Source: Klenkia sesuvii
GTDB taxonomy: Bacteria; Actinomycetota; Actinomycetes; Mycobacteriales; Geodermatophilaceae
Direction of reading: 5' to 3'
NCBI RefSeq assembly: GCF_037083825.1
Contig: NZ_JBAPLU010000003.1
Span: 1 to 64,000 of the forward strand
Length of the DNA stretch: 64,000 nucleotides
Shown here: positions 60,678 to 64,000 of the stretch, piece by piece
Layout of the letters: every line of letters begins with the position of its first letter
Numbering within the stretch: position 1 is the first letter of the stretch
Position numbers and translations under genes: made by a program
Notes under the pieces: generated by a model
What the model saw: only the letters and a program-made list of their open reading frames with translations
What the model was told of the DNA's origin: nothing
Databases searched by the model: none

Positions 60678-61057
60678 CGGGTGTCCGTGAGCGCGGCGTG
60701 CACGACCGCCAGCACGGTGTCGTCGTCCACCCCGTCGGCGCGGGCCGCGGCCACCAGCCGGTTGGCCGCCGCACGCAGCCGGGCCCGGGTCGGGTCACCC
60801 GACCCGCCGGTCACCACCGTGCCCGCCCGCCCGCGGCCCTCGACCAGCTCGTCGGCCTCCAGCTCGGTGTAGGCGCGGGCCACGGTGCCCGGGGCCACGC
60901 CGAGCTGCTGGGCGAACGCCCGCACGGTGGGCAGCCGGTCGCCCTCGACGAGCTCACCGGTGTGCACGAGGTCGGCCAGCCGCGCCCGCAGCTGCTCGTA
61001 GGGCGGGGTGCCGTTGCCGGGCTCGACGGAGACCAGCCCCGCCAGGTCAGCACTCAT
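60674..61057 (-). CDS. GntR-family regulator (YtrA type)
   Basis: The 127-residue protein has a GntR winged helix (PPYEQLRARLADLVHTGELVEGDRLPTVRAFAQQLGVAPGTVARAYTELEADELVEGRGRAGTVV) and only a short C-terminal helical tail, typical of the YtrA subfamily. It is coupled to ynfA and probably regulates it. ATG at 61057 is chosen over an upstream in-frame start because it is closer to the conserved domain. Confidence 0.88.
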   Translation of the reverse strand: MSADLAGLVSVEPGNGTPPYEQLRARLADLVHTGELVEGDRLPTVRAFAQQLGVAPGTVARAYTELEADELVEGRGRAGTVVTGGSGDPTRARLRAAANRLVAAARADGVDDDTVLAVVHAALTDTR

Positions 61058-61095
61058 GGGCGCCAGTCTGCTCCCGGCTGGGACCATGGGTCCTC

Positions 61096-61935
61096 GTGGA
61101 CACCGTGACCGACCCCGACGACACCCCCGGCACCTCCCTCAGCCGCACCCGTTACCTGGCCGGGGCGGCGCTGTGGGTGCTCACACTGCAGTTCTTCGTC
61201 GTCGAGGCGGTCGCGGTGGCCCGGTTCGGCGGGTACAGCCGCATCGACCAGGCGATCAGCGACCTGGGCACCGACCTGTCCCCCGCCGCCGGGCTGATGA
61301 ACGCCTCGTTCGTCGCCCAGGCCGTGCTGGTCGTGGGTGGTGCGGTGCTGCTGCACCCCGCCCTGGTCGGGCTGGGCGGTCGGCTGTCGCTCGTGCTGCT
61401 CACCGCGGCCGGGGCCGGGGCGCTGCTGGTCGGGCTGTTCCCCTCCGACGCCGGCGGGGCCACGCACACCATCGGCGCGGTCCTCTACCTGCTGGGCAGC
61501 GGCCTGGGGCTGATCGCGCTGGCCTACGGCGTCCGGCCGCGGTCGGAGGCGGTGGGCACGGTGCTCGCGCTGCTGGGGCTCCTCGGGGTCATCGGCACGA
61601 TCTTCTTCGGCACCGGCGTCACGCAGTTGCTGGGCTACGGGGGGATGGAGCGGGTGGGCGGCTACGTCCTGCCGATCGGGCTGACCGTGGCCGCCGTCCT
61701 GCTGGTCCGCCAGCGCGACGACTGGCAGGTCGTCCTCCCCGCGGGGGAGGGTGCACCCCTCACGAGGCGGCAGCGGCGCGAGCTGGAGAAGGCCGAGGCG
61801 TTCGACCGCGCCCGGGAGCGCGACGAGGCCCTGGAGGCGCACGCCCGCAGGCAGGCGGCCGGCTCCGGGCCCGCCGACGACGAGGACGAGCCCTTCGACG
61901 AGGAGGCCGCCTGGCGCACCCCGCGTCAGCGCTGA
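61096..61935 (+). CDS. DUF998 membrane protein
   Basis: The 279-residue protein has about six membrane helices. FFVVEAVAVARFGGYSRIDQAISDLGTD and GLFPSDAGGATHTIGAVLYLL are typical of DUF998, whose function is unknown. The C-terminal 60 residues are a charged cytoplasmic tail (RRQRRELEKAEAFDRARERDEA). GTG start at 61096. It overlaps the end of the amidohydrolase by 10 bases. Confidence 0.85.
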   Translation: MDTVTDPDDTPGTSLSRTRYLAGAALWVLTLQFFVVEAVAVARFGGYSRIDQAISDLGTDLSPAAGLMNASFVAQAVLVVGGAVLLHPALVGLGGRLSLVLLTAAGAGALLVGLFPSDAGGATHTIGAVLYLLGSGLGLIALAYGVRPRSEAVGTVLALLGLLGVIGTIFFGTGVTQLLGYGGMERVGGYVLPIGLTVAAVLLVRQRDDWQVVLPAGEGAPLTRRQRRELEKAEAFDRARERDEALEAHARRQAAGSGPADDEDEPFDEEAAWRTPRQR

Positions 61936-63131
61936 GCGACCACCCGGCCGGCCCGCACCACGGCGCGGGGCGCGGCGTGCCGGGCCAGCAGGTCGACCGT
62001 GCGGGTGGCGTCGTGCACCAGCAGGTCGCCGGGGCCACCCACCCGCAGGCCGAAGTCGGTGAGCCCGAGCACCCGGGCCGCCGAGGTCGTCACCAGGTCG
62101 ACGAGGGTCTCCAGGTCGGCCGCTGACCGCATCTCCAGCAGGTGCGCGGCGAGGAAGGCCACCTCGAGCAGGTCGTGCCGACCGAAGGGGTAGTAGGCGT
62201 CCTCGACGTCGTCCTGGCCGAGCGCGACGGCCAGGCCCTCGGCCACCAGCCGGCGCACCGGCAGGGCGCGACCGCCGGTGTGCGGGTCGCTGACCAGGCC
62301 CAGCCCGGCCGCGTGCGCCTGGGCGACCACGGTGGCGAGCGCGTCGTCGTCGTAGCTGCCCAGCGCCCGGGCGTGGCAGGCCACCCCGCGCCCGACGAGG
62401 CCGTGCTCGACCATCGCCTCGGCGAGCATCCCGGTGGTGCGGTACCCCGGGTCCGGGCTGTCGTCGGTGAGCATCGCGACCCGGAGACCACGCCGGGCGG
62501 CCAGCGCGCAGGCCCACTGCACGTGCGCCCGCTGGTCGGCCTCGCCGTCCTCGATCCACGGGATGCCGCCGACCACGTCGGCCCCGAGGTCGAGCGCGGC
62601 CGTCACGAGGTCGGCGGTGCCGGGGTCGCGCAGCACGCCGTCCTGCGGGAAGGCGACGACGGAGACGTCGACGACGCCGGCGAACTCCTCGCGGGCGGCC
62701 AGCACCGCCTCCATCCCGACCAGCCCGGCCGCGGAGTCGACGTCCACGAAGGCCTGCACGTGCAGCACCCCGTGCTCGACACCCAGCGCCAGCACCTCGC
62801 GCACGCCCGGCAGCAGCAGGTCCACCGACCAGTGCGCCTTGACCGCGCTGGCCAGGTCGATGCTCGCGGCCGACTCGGCCATGCCCCCGGCGGTGTAGGC
62901 GGTCAGCGCGGCCTCACCGGCCAGGGGCAGCGTGCGCACCTTGTCCAGGTGCAGGTGGGCATCGACGCACGGCTCGGTGACCAGCCCACCGTCGGCGTCG
63001 ACCACCGGGAGGTCCGCGGGGCGGGCCAGCTTACCGACCGGGGCGAGCGCGGCGACCCGGCCACCGCGCACGTGGACGTCGACGACGCGGCCGTCGCGCA
63101 GGCGGGCACCGGTCACCAGGAGGTCGCTCAT
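61926..63131 (-). CDS. Amidohydrolase, cytosine-deaminase-like
   Basis: The 401-residue protein aligns with CodA-type deaminases: VDAHLHLDK (His59, His61), CHARALGS (His253), and GQDDVEDAYYPFG (Asp307), matching the metal ligands. The segment equivalent to CodA HxDE reads VAMLTDDSPD (about 218-226), so the third metal-ligand His and the catalytic Glu seem to be replaced. Substrate may therefore not be cytosine. ATG at 63131, divergent from the FhuF-like gene. Confidence 0.82.
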   Translation of the reverse strand: MSDLLVTGARLRDGRVVDVHVRGGRVAALAPVGKLARPADLPVVDADGGLVTEPCVDAHLHLDKVRTLPLAGEAALTAYTAGGMAESAASIDLASAVKAHWSVDLLLPGVREVLALGVEHGVLHVQAFVDVDSAAGLVGMEAVLAAREEFAGVVDVSVVAFPQDGVLRDPGTADLVTAALDLGADVVGGIPWIEDGEADQRAHVQWACALAARRGLRVAMLTDDSPDPGYRTTGMLAEAMVEHGLVGRGVACHARALGSYDDDALATVVAQAHAAGLGLVSDPHTGGRALPVRRLVAEGLAVALGQDDVEDAYYPFGRHDLLEVAFLAAHLLEMRSAADLETLVDLVTTSAARVLGLTDFGLRVGGPGDLLVHDATRTVDLLARHAAPRAVVRAGRVVAQR

Positions 63132-63180
63132 GCCGCCCTTCTACCGGACCCGTGTGACGGGCCCGTGGCAGGCTGCCCCC

Positions 63181-63876
63181 GTGGGCAGCAGCGACGCGGC
63201 GCCGGCACGGACCGCGCTCCGGCGAGCAGCAGCCCTGGGCCCCTTCTGCGCGGTGGACGCCGACCCCGGGCCCGGAGCGGTCGACCTCCGCGACGGCGAC
63301 CGGCTGCTCGACGCCCGCACCGCCGCGGTCGCCGCCGTCCTGGGACCCGCCGCCGGCCGCCGCGAGGTGCACTCGCTGGTGCACCTCGGGGTGGTCGCCC
63401 GGGTGCTCTCCCCCGCCCTCGCCGCCGCCCTGGTGGCCGCGGTGCTGCCCGTCCCCGGGTCGGTGCTGCTGCAGCCGGTCGGCAGCAACCCCGTGCCGAT
63501 GACCTGGTCGGGGGTGCGGGGGGTCGACGTCGCGGTACCGGGCGAGGTCGCCGCGGCCCTGGTCGAGCACTGGCTGGTGCCGCTGGTCGGTCCGTGGAGC
63601 GACGCGGTGGCCGCCCGGTCGGTGTCCCGGCGGGCGCTCACCGGCAACGTCGTGTCCGCGCTGCACGGGACCGCCGTCGTGGTCGCGGGTGCGCGGCCCG
63701 ACCTGGCCGCACCGGCGCGTGCCGTGCTCGACGCCCTGCTCGCGCACGGACCGCTGGTGGGCACCGGCGGCTGGCGGCCCGACGGCAGCTTCGCGCGCCG
63801 GTCGTGCTGCATGCTGCACCGGCTGCCCGCCGCGGTGCCGTGCGCCGACTGCGTGCTGGTCGGCGCACCCGCCTGA
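63181..63876 (+). CDS. FhuF-like (2Fe-2S) ferric-reductase-family protein
   Basis: The 231-residue protein ends with RRSCCMLHRLPAAVPCADCVL, the C-C-x10-C-x2-C pattern that binds the [2Fe-2S] cluster in FhuF siderophore-iron reductases. The rest shows the weakly conserved FhuF-type helical fold. It probably releases iron from a ferric siderophore in the cytoplasm. The GTG at 63181 is preferred; an ATG near 63131 would lie inside the divergent gene's start region. No siderophore transport gene is adjacent. Confidence 0.75.
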   Translation: MGSSDAAPARTALRRAAALGPFCAVDADPGPGAVDLRDGDRLLDARTAAVAAVLGPAAGRREVHSLVHLGVVARVLSPALAAALVAAVLPVPGSVLLQPVGSNPVPMTWSGVRGVDVAVPGEVAAALVEHWLVPLVGPWSDAVAARSVSRRALTGNVVSALHGTAVVVAGARPDLAAPARAVLDALLAHGPLVGTGGWRPDGSFARRSCCMLHRLPAAVPCADCVLVGAPA

Positions 63877-63908
63877 CCGCCCCGCGCACCGTGGACGGCG
63901 GCCCGGGC

Positions 63909-64000
63909 TCAGTGGGCCAGGGCCTCCAGCCCGTCGTCGAGGAAGGACAGGCCCGTGGCCTCCACCGGGGGACGGTGCGCCTGGTCCAGCCCGCGCATGC
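63909..64000 (-). CDS. C-terminal end of a gene running off the window
   Basis: On the minus strand a frame is open from the right edge to TGA at 63909, ending with the residues LSFLDDGLEALAH. Base composition by codon position fits coding sequence. Only about 30 codons are visible, too few to name the gene. It converges on the FhuF-like gene. Confidence 0.4.
   Translation of the reverse strand, partial: MRGLDQAHRPPVEATGLSFLDDGLEALAH

Noticed and set aside
1..64000. tRNA genes, CRISPR arrays, insertion sequences, phage genes
   Set aside because: None could be seen: no cloverleaf with a TTCGANNC arm, no regularly spaced repeats, no transposase or integrase motifs.

Overview
The window is about 75% GC with dense, mostly abutting genes, many GTG starts and chains of 4-base stop/start overlaps. 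The leader ahead of the 16S rRNA gene carries the actinobacterial motif around GAGAACTCAACAGCGTGCC. Together these point to an Actinomycetota chromosome. A Geodermatophilaceae-like organism (Blastococcus, Modestobacter, Geodermatophilus) would fit, but that is inference. I see no phage, plasmid, IS, CRISPR or tRNA gene.

Left end (1-9.8 kb, minus strand): the first bases of a 16S rRNA gene with its leader and promoter, then tyrS, an alkyladenine glycosylase gene and the arginine operon argC-J-B-D-F-R-H. Every arg junction from argC to argR overlaps by 4 bases. A perfect ARG box lies 2 bases before the argC start. argG is absent from the operon.

9.8-24.8 kb: a DUF368 lipid-carrier flippase, a lipid-kinase-like protein, an SDR enzyme, pheS-pheT, a TetR regulator, a TetR-MFS efflux pair with a perfect operator, and a five-gene operon (two ABC ATPases, MFS exporter, peptide/nickel-type lipoprotein, fused double permease) that resembles opine-metallophore transport loci without their synthesis genes. 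These genes separate the usual neighbours infC-rpmI-rplT-trmH, pheST and arg.

24.8-36.5 kb: trmH-type methyltransferase, rplT, rpmI and infC, which apparently starts at AUC. Then a PH-domain protein, a lactamase-fold hydrolase with a P-loop kinase, a TetR regulator, a polysaccharide deacetylase, a HemD/DNA-binding fusion regulator, narK, two unrecognised proteins and a prolyl iminopeptidase.

36.6-42.7 kb: the assimilatory nitrate unit nasA-nirB-nirD, with a beta-carbonic anhydrase transcribed away from it. The nasA and narK upstream regions share GlnR-like half-sites. narK imports nitrate, NasA reduces it to nitrite, and NirBD reduces nitrite to ammonium.

42.7-64 kb: ArfB-type hydrolase, homocysteine methyltransferase, DUF3516 helicase with two TauE/SafE permeases, a frameshifted isochorismatase gene beside a cupin regulator, a GH13 enzyme with a luciferase-like oxidoreductase, hrpB, a CitE-like lyase, malQ with a 55-residue acidic protein, an MFS transporter, WcbI-like and EVE-domain proteins, YnfA with a GntR regulator, DUF998, a cytosine-deaminase-like amidohydrolase, an FhuF-like Fe-S protein, and the end of one more minus-strand gene.

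The main non-gene findings are two 74-bp copies of one palindromic element in convergent gaps 11.7 kb apart, several long stop-codon hairpins, and a set of perfect operator palindromes.
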